Assembly: GCA_012862575.1 (NCBI GenBank)
Contig: BLSF01000004.1
Coordinates: 744,001-808,000, forward strand
From: Parietichytrium sp. I65-24A
Lineage: Eukaryota > Sar > Bigyra > Thraustochytrida > Thraustochytriidae
DNA: 64,000 nucleotides
Reading direction: 5' to 3'
Part shown: positions 8,427 through 19,700 of the stretch, piece after piece
How positions within the stretch are numbered: the stretch's first letter is position 1
Layout of the letters: the number at the start of each line of letters is the position of its first letter
Notes under the pieces: generated by a model
What the model saw: the letters and a program-made list of their open reading frames with translations, nothing else
Database searches by the model: none
Told to the model about the DNA's origin: nothing
Made by a program: the position numbers and the translations under genes

Positions 8427-10964
8427 ATGTGGCGAAGCAAAGGCCGCTCTACAAGGAAGGCGCAAGCAAAGCGCGATGAAGACGATGAAGACCGGCGCGC
8501 CCAGACCAAGAGTGGAAAACATTGGGGCATGAAACGCGGCGCTAGTTTGAAGTGGGGAAGGGTCTCTTCCCCAGTGCGGCAAGAAAGGTACGAATTAACA
8601 ACTGAGGATCAGAAACGGTACAGCGCGAAGACCTTACACCAGCTCGAAAAAAAGTGGAAGCAGGACAAGGAGGAGAAGTATGACCTTTTGCACGATAAAA
8701 ACCAGAGCCGCCTGTTTCGGTTTTGCAAGACGACAAAGCTTCCCAGCATAGCTGAGTCTCGCAAGGAGGCTGCTCAGACACACCACAGAGGGCTTGAGTG
8801 GCGTCCGGGCACAAAACGAAAGGACTTGGCAGGGCCGCAGGAGACGTCATATCCATTTTCTGATATCAACCTGAGCGAGTTGAATCGAATCCGAGACAAC
8901 GCCATTGTTCATGATACACTGTTCGACAAGACTGCGCTTGAAGAAACAGGCAAACCTCGCGAGCGACGCACGGTGGATGGGAACGAGTGGGTCTCGAAGG
9001 CTCTTCAGAAGGTCTGTCTCAATCGAAAGAAGACGCCCGGCAAGCGGCAGAGGAGAGAGCAGCTCGATCCTGAATACGACTCGAGCGAAGACGAAGGCCG
9101 CGGAGACGAGGAGGAAGAGAGCGACGAGAGCTTCGAGAGGAGTGAAGACTGTGCTGAGGATAGTGAACAGCGGGATGACAATCTGAGTAGCATCGGCCCT
9201 GAGACCAATCACGATGCTGGCAACGAACGGGCAAATCTGGTGGCAGACTGGGTCGAAGCGATTCAAAAGAGAGACATCGACACCGATGTGCTGAAGAAGT
9301 CTCTACAGAATGCAGCAGACAGGTGGGAGAGTCTTGAAAATGCTTTGAAAACGAAAGCCAAATTTCGTACAAAAGACGGCCGATATGTTGTGAAAGAGTA
9401 TTACAAATCCAAGCGTCCGAGCGTGGCAAAATTTGAGAGTGTTCTTTTACGGAATCTGTTCAAGGAAATGATGGCGAGGGACGTTCAAGACGAGAATTTC
9501 TGTGCTGTAGATCTAATTGCTGCGACTGGCTTGGAGCCATTCATGGACATCTATATTAGAATCTACCGCGAAAACCGAGAGGAGTACGAACATGTACGGG
9601 AGCCAAGGTCTCGAGAGGATCAGATAGTAAAACTGTGCGCAGTCACTCTGTGCAAATGTGCTCAAGCGTATGCAGCACTCGATGAATGCGGTTGGGATCT
9701 GGGCCTTGCCCAACGAAAGCTCACCGGCAAAGAAGAGATCATTGACTTGCAAATGGAGGCCCAACTGCCGTGGACGCGGCTACAAGCGGCGCTTTTGGAA
9801 AGCGACGCCCAAAAGGTGAGGAATCTTGTTCCATGCATCTCAGAAAAGGAAGCATTTTTGGGGCTTTTGAAAGTTTTGAAAATGAGCAAGATTGAGTCAG
9901 ATGTATTCGAGCTTTTGTATGCCCAGATTTCTCCCGAGCAACGCAGGAAGGCTCTTCTCGTCGCAGCGTCGAACGGGTACGAGCAAGGCCTGCACCTCCT
10001 TGTGGCTAAGCGTCCAGAGAGGAAGGACCTACAAGCCGCGATCATTTTAGCTGCTAAGAGAGGCATCCACCATGTTTTGGAATCTTGCCTTTGTTTTGCG
10101 GATGAGTCGACAATTTCAAAGTGCCTGGTCACCGCGATTGCTTGCGACCAAGTGCACATCGTCCGTCGATTACTCCCACTGGCTTCCATGAACGCTAAAA
10201 TCAGAGCCATGGAGGCAGGCAAACATTTCAAAACTACTTCGAACACAGGCACTCCTGTTCTCTCGAAGAGCATGGGCTTGCTGCGGATATGGGCTGACGT
10301 GGAAGCTGTGAAGGAATCTTGTATAGCCCCTCCTCCAGGCAAAGAACGCGCCAATTTGTGCTCGACCGTGTTGGACGTCGAACTTCTCACTCGGCACCTC
10401 ATGGTTGAGCATGGAATGCGCCTCAGCCAAGCATGTGTCATCGACTTGTGCGCTGGAATTGGCGAGGCTCTCGTGGCCTTCTGTATCACCAAAGAAGTGA
10501 AGGTGGCGAGAGGAATTGTTGCGACTGACGATGAGCTGCACTTTGCTCAATCCGTTGGTAGGCGATTGGTTCTCGAGATGGAGGAAGCCATCGAGGCGAA
10601 GGCATTCTCCTCCAACGCAACGAATTCGACCGATGCAGAAAGTCCTGTCGATATCGAGTTTATCCAAGAAGACGGTGAGCTGCTCGACGGAGAAGATTGG
10701 ACCAATCTATTGGAGAGCGCTCAAATAATACTTACCACCACTGCAAGGCCACTCACCGAGTCAGAAGCTGCTTCGCTTTCTCCTGGGACGATTGTGGCAA
10801 CTTTTGTTCCGGAAGCTGAAGAAACGTCCAATAGTCAAGGCAGGGATACCTCGCACCTGGAGTTTCTTGGGTACGTCACCAATCCGCTGTACCATGAGTC
10901 GCGCATCAATTGGGAAATACATCGCCGAATTATTGAAGAGGTAGACTCTGACCGCCTCTGTTAG
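8427..10964 (+). CDS. Ankyrin-like repeat protein with C-terminal SAM-methyltransferase-like domain
   Basis: 845 residues from the first ATG, 8427 (context AAGATGT); the frame continues upstream to a GTG at 8361, but no earlier ATG exists. Residues 1-40 are strongly basic (MWRSKGRSTRKAQAKR), suggesting nuclear or RNA association. Residues about 218-252 form an acidic stretch rich in Ser, Glu and Asp. Residues about 500-590 hold ankyrin-like helix pairs (KALLVAASNGYEQGLHLLV; AIILAAKRGIHHVLESCL). From about 645 a Rossmann-like domain begins: VIDLCAGIGEALVAF resembles SAM motif I, followed by GIVATDDELHFAQ, AQIILTTTARPL and SLSPGTIVATFVPE in the order of later class I strands. The spacing recalls DOT1-type histone methyltransferases, but the DOT1 catalytic signature is not clear, so activity may be altered or lost. 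A chromatin or nucleolar role is a guess. Confidence 0.75.
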   Translation: MWRSKGRSTRKAQAKRDEDDEDRRAQTKSGKHWGMKRGASLKWGRVSSPVRQERYELTTEDQKRYSAKTLHQLEKKWKQDKEEKYDLLHDKNQSRLFRFCKTTKLPSIAESRKEAAQTHHRGLEWRPGTKRKDLAGPQETSYPFSDINLSELNRIRDNAIVHDTLFDKTALEETGKPRERRTVDGNEWVSKALQKVCLNRKKTPGKRQRREQLDPEYDSSEDEGRGDEEEESDESFERSEDCAEDSEQRDDNLSSIGPETNHDAGNERANLVADWVEAIQKRDIDTDVLKKSLQNAADRWESLENALKTKAKFRTKDGRYVVKEYYKSKRPSVAKFESVLLRNLFKEMMARDVQDENFCAVDLIAATGLEPFMDIYIRIYRENREEYEHVREPRSREDQIVKLCAVTLCKCAQAYAALDECGWDLGLAQRKLTGKEEIIDLQMEAQLPWTRLQAALLESDAQKVRNLVPCISEKEAFLGLLKVLKMSKIESDVFELLYAQISPEQRRKALLVAASNGYEQGLHLLVAKRPERKDLQAAIILAAKRGIHHVLESCLCFADESTISKCLVTAIACDQVHIVRRLLPLASMNAKIRAMEAGKHFKTTSNTGTPVLSKSMGLLRIWADVEAVKESCIAPPPGKERANLCSTVLDVELLTRHLMVEHGMRLSQACVIDLCAGIGEALVAFCITKEVKVARGIVATDDELHFAQSVGRRLVLEMEEAIEAKAFSSNATNSTDAESPVDIEFIQEDGELLDGEDWTNLLESAQIILTTTARPLTESEAASLSPGTIVATFVPEAEETSNSQGRDTSHLEFLGYVTNPLYHESRINWEIHRRIIEEVDSDRLC

Positions 10965-13030
10965 AGATGTTTTCATTCAATGACAAAAATCATCAATGCT
11001 TGCTTTACGTTTTTTCTGTCAAATTATAGCTTTTCTTTTTTTTTCCCTGAGGCCCAAGATTCTGAATTCTGGTTTATGCTGTTTTACACGGGAGAACTTA
11101 ACCTTCGAGCTTGGATTGTACCACTTTAAAAACGTTGGTTGACCCGAAGCTTGCAACTGCCCTGTTTTGGACCTTTCCTTTCTCCTGTGTACTTCCTCTA
11201 CCAGCTGCAACCGCTTGCTTTCCAACCATGCATTTGAGCCTCTTGTTGTACTCTTTCTCGCAATTAGCGCCTCCGCTCCTTTCACATGTGGCTGTACATG
11301 AGACAACGCATGTCGGAGTGCGTTTTTTGACAAGATCCAGAACAGGATTCCAAGCCCCAAACTCTGTCACATTCTCGCACATTCGCGGAATGATCTGACA
11401 CCGTGCTCTCAGTTTCGAGAAGGTGCGAGAAGGTCCTAGCATGCTAGTCCATTGCCCTTGTAAAACCGCACGCAGGCCCGAGTCTCGTCTGTTCCCAGAA
11501 CGTGCCAGTCCTGGACAGCACAAATCTGCAAAAGGCCAGAACATTCAAAACTCAAAATTCAAGATTCAAAAATTCAATTCACAGTCAAAATTCAAAATAG
11601 AGCTCACAGTGCTGTCAAAACTATCAGAATTGGCATGCGCAGAAATCCCATTGCAATGCAGAAAGCCACTCCACTGTCAGATGAGTACATGAGTACAGAA
11701 GAGTCCTCAGCGCGATTCGGTCAGACAGTGAGGAACTTGAAGCTTCGGACCCGTCGTTCGGAGATCATCACATGTTCGCAGGAGATCTCGCTCTCATTCT
11801 TCCTCTCTCTCACTCTTGCTCCCTCCGAAGTCTCCGAAGCAAAGTGGATTCGCCCAACTACCAGACACTGCCATTGTTTGCCCTGACCAAGCTCTAGGCC
11901 ATGTACCGCACTGATAGTTCGGGGGAAAAATCTTTCCAAACCAGTGATGTTGGATTGACGGTTGACTGTCCTATCCGAAATCTATGTGTAAATGTTAAGA
12001 GTCAAGTTCGTCTATGCGAAAACATGATAGCAATAGGACCCGTTTTGCGCAAATGGTCTTAAGAAGCGTCCCATAGTCCTAAATACAGATGTCTTATCGC
12101 TGTCTCCGCGCCGCACAATTCGCCTGCTTTCGGAGCTTTATGCAGCGCCGGTAGAACGTACTACCGCTCGCTACTTGCATTCGTTGTGGAAATTTGAACT
12201 TATAGGCGTAGATACGGACAAGTCTAAGAATGCGGGACTCATTTCCGTGAACATTAGGAAAAGTCTTCGACACTTACCTCGGTACAGTAGGCAGAGTAGT
12301 CTTACTGCGATTTGCGCATATTTGCGCATTGATGTTCGTACTGGTACTAGTACTGTACTTGGCGCAAGGTCATTTCCCATCGCTGTACTGACGTGCTACC
12401 GATAACAGTAGTAGCGCAGTCCTTGCTTCTGAAAAGTCGTTGTTGGCTCTCACTGAAATTTGTCAGAAAGTCACTGCACTCAGCTCCCCGCTCTCACAGT
12501 CGAAGCTTACTTTTGCTTCACTGTCATCAATCTCAATTGAGATCTCAAAAGTTCAAAAAAGATCAAGAGATCGTTTCCTCATTACACGTGGCATTCGGGA
12601 TTGCAGCTCTCACAGCTGTCATAGAGCTGTTACGAAGGCAGTGAAGTTGAACTTGGTACACTTTTGGGCTTGGGGTGCTACGTCCTATATAGGCATGGTG
12701 CTACGAGTAGCAGCTTCGAGTTGTGGTTTGAGAAATGAAGTTGAACCGATCTGATCTGTTGAAATGTATGATTTTGAGTGGCTGTAATTCTGTCCGTATG
12801 AGAGGTGCGAGAAGAAGTGCAAAGCGCAGGTGAAGAACGTGAGCGAATCAATGTGAATAAATGCGAACAACAAAGTGAGTTTCCGCCTACCTTGCCTTAT
12901 TAGTAGAAAGCACAAACAAAGGTGTGACTGCTCTGCCTCTGGCTCTGAGACACCTGTGCAAAATACCAAAATTCAAAAGATCTTGACTGTGAGGAGAGAT
13001 TGATCAAGAGAGGTCGAGAGTCAGAAGCTC

Positions 13031-13058
13031 CTCACTCACTCACTCACTCACTCACTCA
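13031..13058. repeat. (CTCA)7 microsatellite
   Basis: Seven perfect tandem copies of CTCA, about 630 bases upstream of the giant gene's ATG, followed by a C/T-rich stretch to about 13200. It is probably length-polymorphic. Confidence 0.9.
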
Positions 13059-13320
13059 GAATTTCATCCATCTTCCTTCCCCAACACCCCTCACACATCC
13101 AAGATACATCTTCCACTCTCCCTCTCCCATCCCTCTCCCTACGCCACCCCCTACCCCTCCCTCTAACACACCCGCCTCCTACGCGCCCTTACCTGCCGCT
13201 ACCCGCCCCTGCTGGGCCAGACGCGAGCCTACCACCGGCTACCCGTAACGCTAGTCCTCGTGCGCCGTGAACTTAAAGCGACTGAGAAACAGGACAGCGG
13301 AAGGCGCAGGTCGGTGGACG

Positions 13321-13385
13321 AGAGAGAGAGAGAGAGAGGAGGGACACAGCGGACCGCTCCGACCCGGTTCGGCTGACGAGCACGC

Positions 13386-13423
<38 letters not shown>

Positions 13424-13613
13424 TGGTGTGTGGTGTGAGAGTGAGAGTGAGAGAGAGTGAGAGAGTGAGAGAGTGGGTGTGAGAGAGAGGGCGAAGGTGC
13501 CCCTCAGGCGCTGCAACATAGCGCGCTGAGGTGAGTGAGTTTGTGAGTGGGAAGGCCAGGCGCTGCAACATAGCGCGGTGGCCGCTGGCGGAGAGAGAGA
13601 GAGAGAGAGAGAG
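13321..13613. repeat. GA/GTGA microsatellite cluster in the leader of the giant gene
   Basis: Purine runs on the + strand: (AG)9 at 13321-13338, (GA)n at 13388-13417, mixed GTGA/GAGA at about 13430-13490, and (GA)n at 13591-13613. They alternate with the hairpin copies. Such tracts can act as GAGA-type promoter elements or exclude nucleosomes; here that is inference. Minus-strand Ser-Leu frames across this region are artefacts of the repeat. Confidence 0.9.
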
Positions 13614-13642
13614 GGCTGGTTGACGCGCTGCAACATAGCGCG
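13508..13642. repeat. Three copies of an 18-base hairpin motif just upstream of the giant gene
   Basis: The motif GCGCTGCAACATAGCGCG occurs identically at 13508-13525, 13560-13577 and 13625-13642 (start-to-start 52 and 65 bases). Each copy has inverted arms GCGCT and AGCGC around the loop GCAACAT, and two are followed by GTG. The last copy ends 50 bases before the start codon, so if transcribed all three would form stem-loops in the 5' leader. They could equally be binding sites in DNA. Confidence 0.85.
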
Positions 13643-13692
13643 GTGATCGTGAGTTGGTCGGTGGTTGCGTCGGTGTTTCCGGACGGTGAAGG

Positions 13693-13755
13693 ATGGCAGG
13701 GCTGGCGAGCAAGCTGGCGTGGCTGGCGCTGTGCGTGGCTGGCGCGGCGATGGGC
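13693..13755 (+). other. Signal peptide of the giant protein
   Basis: The basic residue Lys7 is followed by a hydrophobic core LAWLALCVAGAA. A plausible cleavage site lies after AMG, before ERAEQP. This directs the protein into the secretory pathway. Confidence 0.85.
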
Positions 13756-16700
13756 GAGAGGGCCGAGCAGCCGACGAACGTGGAACTGTTCGTGCAGTCC
13801 GCGCAGAGCCTGGGCGTGCGGTGGGACGCGCCGACGTGGGACGGCGGTAGCGAAGTGACTAGCTACCGCGTGATGTGGGACACGGACGCGGGACGGCGCG
13901 AGGTGCAGGTGGTCAAGACGGACGTGGCGCTGGGCCCGAACGAAGTGCAGGAGGTGACCTCCTCTGCGACGCACGTGGACGAGGTGCAGGTGGTGCACAC
14001 AACCGCAGACACGGTGCGCGAGGTGCAGTCGGTGTCCACCGTAGAGTCGGTGGGCGTGAGCGGTGGGTGGTTCACGGTTACTCTGGACACGAGCTCCAGG
14101 GGAGGCGGCGTGCACACGTCCGGGTTTATTATGTATAACGCGGAGGCGGAGGGTTCCGACCACGCGTCTATGCAAGAGATTATTGAGGCCATGCCCAATG
14201 TGGAAGGGTCTGTGAGTGTCACCAGGACGGCCACCGATAACGGGCGGTACACGTGGCTCGTGACATTCTCCGGGATGGACGGCAACGTGCCGCTGATGAG
14301 CATCGGGACCATGTCCCTTGAGGGCACCAATCCCCAGGTGACTTTCGATACCGAGCAGGATGGTAACGAAATCGGTGGGACTTTTGCCCTCACATACGCG
14401 GGCGACCGTACAGAGGATTTGGCGTTTGATGCCTCTGATGCGGAGGTCAAGAGCGCGCTCGAACTTCTCCCTTCCATTGGCGAAGTGGAGGTCGTGCGCA
14501 GCGAGCCAGACGGGGAGAATGGGTTTCAGTGGACCATCACCTTCCTCTCTGATATTAACGCTGGGGACATCGAAGCTCTCGGCAAAGTGAACGGTCTCAC
14601 CGGACAAGGGGCGGCTGTGACTGTATGCGCCGACGGGTCAACCACCAGCCCCTGCAGCGGTGTTTCCACGAGTGGAAATGAACTTGGTGGAACATTTGCT
14701 CTCATTTTCGATTCAGAGACGGCAAGTGATATCCCGTTCAATGCAACGGCTTCGGAGCTGAAAGATGCTCTAGAGGCGCTCTCAACTATCGAATCTGTTG
14801 ACGTTGAGGTTGTGAGCGGCCCAGACCGAAACAAAGGCATGACCTGGCGAATCACCTTCACGGGGGAGAGCAACATCGGGCTGCAGTCTCTATTTGAATC
14901 TGACTCGAGCACCTTGTCCGGCGACGGCGCATTGCTCACAGCTCGAAAAATTCACAACGGAACATATCAGCATGTTTTTGAGGTGGAAACTGCGGCAAGC
15001 GCTGCTGGCGACATAGTCAAGGTCGTTTTTGATGGAGAAGAGTCCACGACGCAAGTAGAACTATACGACTCGTGCGACAACGTGGCAGAAAGCATCAAAA
15101 CCGCTCTCGAGGGCCTAACGTCGGTGGGCAAAGTTGGAGTGGAGGTCACTGCGAGTGCCTCTTATAGCTGCACCATACAAGTTCGCTTTGTCACCAACGC
15201 GGGCGATTTGAGCTCCAAACTAAGCTCCACAACAGTTGGAGGTAGCGGTACTTTCACTGTATCAGACTCAATTCAGGGCAGCTCATCCCCTCTTGGGGGA
15301 TCCTTGGCGCTGACGTACCAGGGACAGAGGACCGGCTATCTTTCACACTCTGCTTCTGCACAGCAGATGAAGGATGCGTTGGAAGCGCTGGATGCAATTG
15401 GCATCGTAGAGGTGGTGCGTAGTGATCCTGACGAGAATGGTGGCTATGAGTGGACGATAACTTTCGCCACTGATGTGGTTGGTCCAGATGGATCTGGGGA
15501 CCTTCCTTTGATCTTGATAGACGCAAGTGCGATGACCGGTACTCGCGCGGATTTTGCATGCAGTGTCTCAGAGCACACATCCGGCCGCGCCCCGTACTTC
15601 AACTCGTCTGGAATGTCCGCCTATGTGACCGACCTTTCCTCCCTGGAATACCTCATTCCAAATCTTGCACAGGGAGTAGCTTATTACGTCGCTGTAAGCG
15701 CGACGAATGACAACGGCGAAGGGGAACTCGCAGTGAGCCTTCCTCCCTTTCAGGAGCCCCAAAATGTGCCACCTTCGGCACCTAGAAATGCCACTCTATC
15801 GGTATTGGATGGGTCAACACTCCGCGTGAGTTTTGACGACCCTGAGGTCCTTGGCGGGGGAGACTTGGAGTCTTTCAGAGTGGAGTGGGACACAGTCGAC
15901 CTCGTGCAGGAAATTCAAACTATCAGGATGGATATTCCTCACGAGGAAGCCGTTCAAACAATCTCTACTTCGGTCTCCGGCACAGCCGCAGACGAAGTAC
16001 AAGCGATCATGGTACTCCCTACTACGGCAGTGTCCAGTGAAGTGGAGGTACAGAATGTCACCTGCGATGCCAGCGGCGGATCCTTTCGTCTTACATTTAA
16101 TGGTGCAAAGACAAATCCGATTTCGTGGGACGCGGATGCCCTTGATATCAAAGAAGCTCTGGAAGACCTTGTGACGATCAACGAAGTTGTTGTCGTAATT
16201 GGTGATGGGCAGTTGACTGCGTGTCGACAGTACGAGGTGTTGGGTGCTGTGGAACCGGAAGCAGTTCAGATCACCTTCACTTCTGTACCTCAATTTAAAG
16301 GAGCTTTGCCGTTGTTGGAGGCGGATGTTGAGGGACTTGAAGGGAACAAAAGAATCTCTGTTGCTGTGGATACGCCAGGAGCAGCAAGCGTTTCGGGATC
16401 TTTTAAACTCCGGTTCGGTGGCGTCGACACTGACGAGATCTCGATTGATTCCGATGCGACTGCGATGAAAAACGCGCTGGAAGCGCTCACCTCGATCGGG
16501 GTAGGCAATATCCAGGTCACCTCGCCGTCCTCGTATGTGTGGCTTGTGACGTTCAGTTCAGACGCTCTGGACGGATCGCTACCGGCTTTTCAGGTCGCAA
16601 GCACCGCAAATCTGTTCGGAAACGATGCAAGAGTGACCATCTGTTCCAAAGGGGAAACCGTGGGAGATTGTACTTCTATTGGGTCGTCGACAGTTGATGG

Positions 16701-19700
16701 AGCCGCAGTGCGCGGAACTTTCTCCCTCACGCTTCGCGGGCACGAGACTGCGCAGATAGACTACAACGCGGATGAAGAAGCATTCAAGACTGCTATTGAG
16801 CAGTTGCCAAACGTTGGCACTGTGAGTGTATCGCGCTCTGGCCCCACTGCACCTGGAAGCACCTACTCTTGGACCGTCACCTTTCTTACGAACCCTGGCT
16901 CCTTTCCAAAGCCTTCTTTCAGTCAAGGCGAGTTCACCGCAGACATTTCGGCCCTAACGTGCACAAGCGCAACTAACGAGGCGGATGTCTCAATTGCCAC
17001 TGTCGCTGCTGGAAGTGATCCTTTAAGTGGATCGTTTACTTTGACTGTAGGGGTCGAAACGACAGATGAACTTCCCTCGACCGCCTCCGCGACACAGGTC
17101 CAGGATGCCTTGGAGGCGCTCGCAACCGTTGGGCGTGTGCAGGTCGAGCGCACTGTTGACGAGGACCTTGGGACATGGATTGAATGGGCAGTGACCTTTA
17201 GCGCCTGCCGAGGAAACCCTCTCTCTGCAACCCATATCTGCAACATCGGAAATGTCGATTTGATGACCTACGACGAAACCAACCTTGGAGCGTCTGCTCA
17301 GCTGAGCGTCATCAAGACTCGGGCCGGAACTGGCTCTGCAAACTATCAGAGCACAGAGCTATATGATCTTTCTTCTGGTGCACCGTATACTGTTGACCTT
17401 ACAAACTTGGATCGCCAGCAGGCTTACTACGTGAGAGTCTCTGCGAAAACTGCTTGCTTTGAAACTTGTCCCGGATGCTGCTCCTATGGTGCTTTTGTTG
17501 CTACCACTCCAAAGTTTGCTCAGCCAACTTTCGGCATCCCAGGCGCTCCAAGCGCTCCGATGCTGAGATCATCTTCGGCAGACTCGCTAGTGTTGGAATG
17601 GTCTCATCCGACACAAACTGGCGGCTCTCCAATCACAGGTTATGAGCTTTGGATGGACGAATGGGCGGCAGGGTCCTACGTTCTCATATTCGATGGAACT
17701 GGATACGAAACGACTACAGCATTTGACACTGCCTCCAAGATGACACTTTCGGCTGGACGCAAGTACCGTTTCAAGGTTCGAGCTATCAACGCAATCGGTT
17801 TTGGTGAATTTTCCCCAGAAGTCATTTTCGTGGCAAGATCAGCCGCAACTGTCCCGGCGGCTCCCCTGCAACCTTTGAAAGCTGTGGCGTCGACGAGTGC
17901 GAGCCAAGCACAAATTGTGTGGGCTGCCCCAGCGGACAATGGTGGCTCGCGAATTACGGGCTATGAAATCTACAGGGACGATGGGCTTGGGGGCGACTTT
18001 TCCGGCCCCATCGTGTTTGGATCTCTAGCAACCCAGACTTTGTCTGTTCCTTTGAGTTGGTCCGGTACCTTCAAATTGTCGTACAACTCGGTCGCGTCCA
18101 GCACTCTCTCGGAGACCTCCACTGCCGAGGAATACATTGCGGCCATAGAGACAATCAGCGATATCGGGAAGGTAAAGGTGGCGATCACGAATGACGCAAG
18201 CGAACAGAAGGTCGCTATCACCTTCTTGACTTTGCATGGCGAAATCGAAGGACTCGAAATAAGTGATGCGACGTCTGCTGGGCTTTCCATAGTCATGACT
18301 GAAAGCGGCGGTGGTGACCCCGCTGTGCAGCAGATATCTGTCGCATGTGGCAGTGGCTCACTTACCAGTGGGAGCTTTTCCCTGAGCCTTTCGAGCGGAC
18401 CGTTGAGCAGTCAGACAACTTCGAATGGAGTGACATCGTTGCCCTTGGTAGCCTCCCTTTCGTTCGACGACGATGCTGACGATATGAAAGATGCTTTGAA
18501 CACTGCATTTTCTGCAGCCAATGGAGGCGAGCTTGAGTTTATTGTGGAGAGACGTGCCACGACTACTGGGTTCGACATCTATGTCGTTTTTAGCTCTGGC
18601 TTCGTACCGAGAGGCCAGGACGGGCTTCCACTCTTTGACGTCTACCAGAATGCGCTCCAATGCTCAACCTCCTCGCAGCCCCAAGTGTCTGTGACAAGTC
18701 TTGTTTCCGGAAGCCTGTCCCATCGCACGCAAGGTGTCAACGCGGGAAAGTATTTCAGGTACTACGTCAGAGCCGTCAATTCAATTGGAAAGTCTCCGCG
18801 ATCCCCAATGATCTCTGTACTTACTGCTGACGCCCCGGGCAAAGTAAATCAGCCATCGGTTAGTGATGTCACTTCCAACTCAATTGAAATTGAGTGGAAT
18901 GTGCCGTCTTCGACCAATGGCTCCCCAATCACTGGATACAGGGTGTATCAGTTTTCCGCGATCGCTCTGAACACCGTCTCGCAACCAGAGCCTGTTGTCC
19001 ACGAGGTCCAAACGATCACAGTGACTTCGGATGCTGTCGTGTCGGAAATCCAGCGCGTCACCTTGACGAACGCAGCCAGCGGTAGCTTTAGGCTCAGCAT
19101 TGCTGGAGAACAGACCTCGAGCATTGCGTACAATGCAAGCCCAGAGGATTTGCGAGTCGCCTTGGCTGCCTTGTCAAGCGTTTCGTCCAACGCTGATCCA
19201 AGTGTGAGCGTGACGGTGTCGGGAAGCGCTCCGGAGTGGGATATCACCTTCTCTGCGAAGGCGGGCGACGTGGAAGCTCTGTACGTCGACATAGACGAAA
19301 TCACTGGTACCTCGAAGGGATCTACCGTCGCAGAGGTCGTTAAGGGAGTTGCGCCACTGAGTGGCGACTTCACGATCTCTTATAAAGGCGCTGAGAGCGG
19401 ACATATTCCATTTGATGCTTCTGAAGGTGAGATGGAAGAATTTTTGCGTCAACTTTCGACTGTTGGCGTCGTTTCTGTGAGCCGTTCCACTGTGGCACTG
19501 CCACGAGCTGGATACAAATGGGATGTGACATTTCTCAGCAATGTAGGTGACCTTCCTTTGATGAGCGCAACCTCTGGACGTTTACATAGTGTTCGATACA
19601 ACTATGTGCCTGGTGCAAATGATAACAATAACGCAGCTGTGGTTGTGCAGGAGACGCAAGCTGGAACTCCGGCAACTCTTGTTTATGATGGGTTTGATGA

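Larger units (their letters stand above)
10965..13692. other. 2.7-kb intergenic region upstream of the giant gene
   Basis: No convincing gene. The first 100 bases are T-rich 3' flank (T-run near 11036-11044). Around 11540-11605 the sequence is a string of loose ATTCAAAA-like repeats, echoed near 12545 and 12965. GTAC-rich stretches occur at about 11685-11697 and 12333-12362. A perfect 14-base palindrome ATCTCAATTGAGAT lies at 12530-12543. From 13020 onward the region turns into microsatellites and the hairpin-bearing leader described separately. A 148-codon minus-strand frame (11098-11544) has a Cys-rich middle, but nothing else supports it. Confidence 0.55.

Noticed and set aside
11098-11544. 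148-codon minus-strand frame with a Cys-rich middle (TPTCVVSCTATCERSG)
   Set aside because: A frame of this length can arise by chance in 2.7 kb; no domain recognised, no clear flanking signals, and an overlapping + frame of 95 codons looks equally plausible. Kept only as a remark in the intergenic entry.
13527-13540. GAG|GTGAGT splice-donor-like site in the leader of the giant gene
   Set aside because: No paired acceptor is convincing before the ATG, and GTGAGT arises naturally in the GTGA repeat; a leader intron cannot be excluded.
10965-13692. Possible transposon remnant in the 2.7-kb spacer
   Set aside because: No terminal inverted repeats, target duplications or transposase fragments were seen; only microsatellites and loose AT-rich repeats.
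13229-14607. Minus-strand frames rich in Ser-Leu or His-Arg
   Set aside because: They are antisense readings of GA microsatellites and of the GC-rich start of the giant gene.
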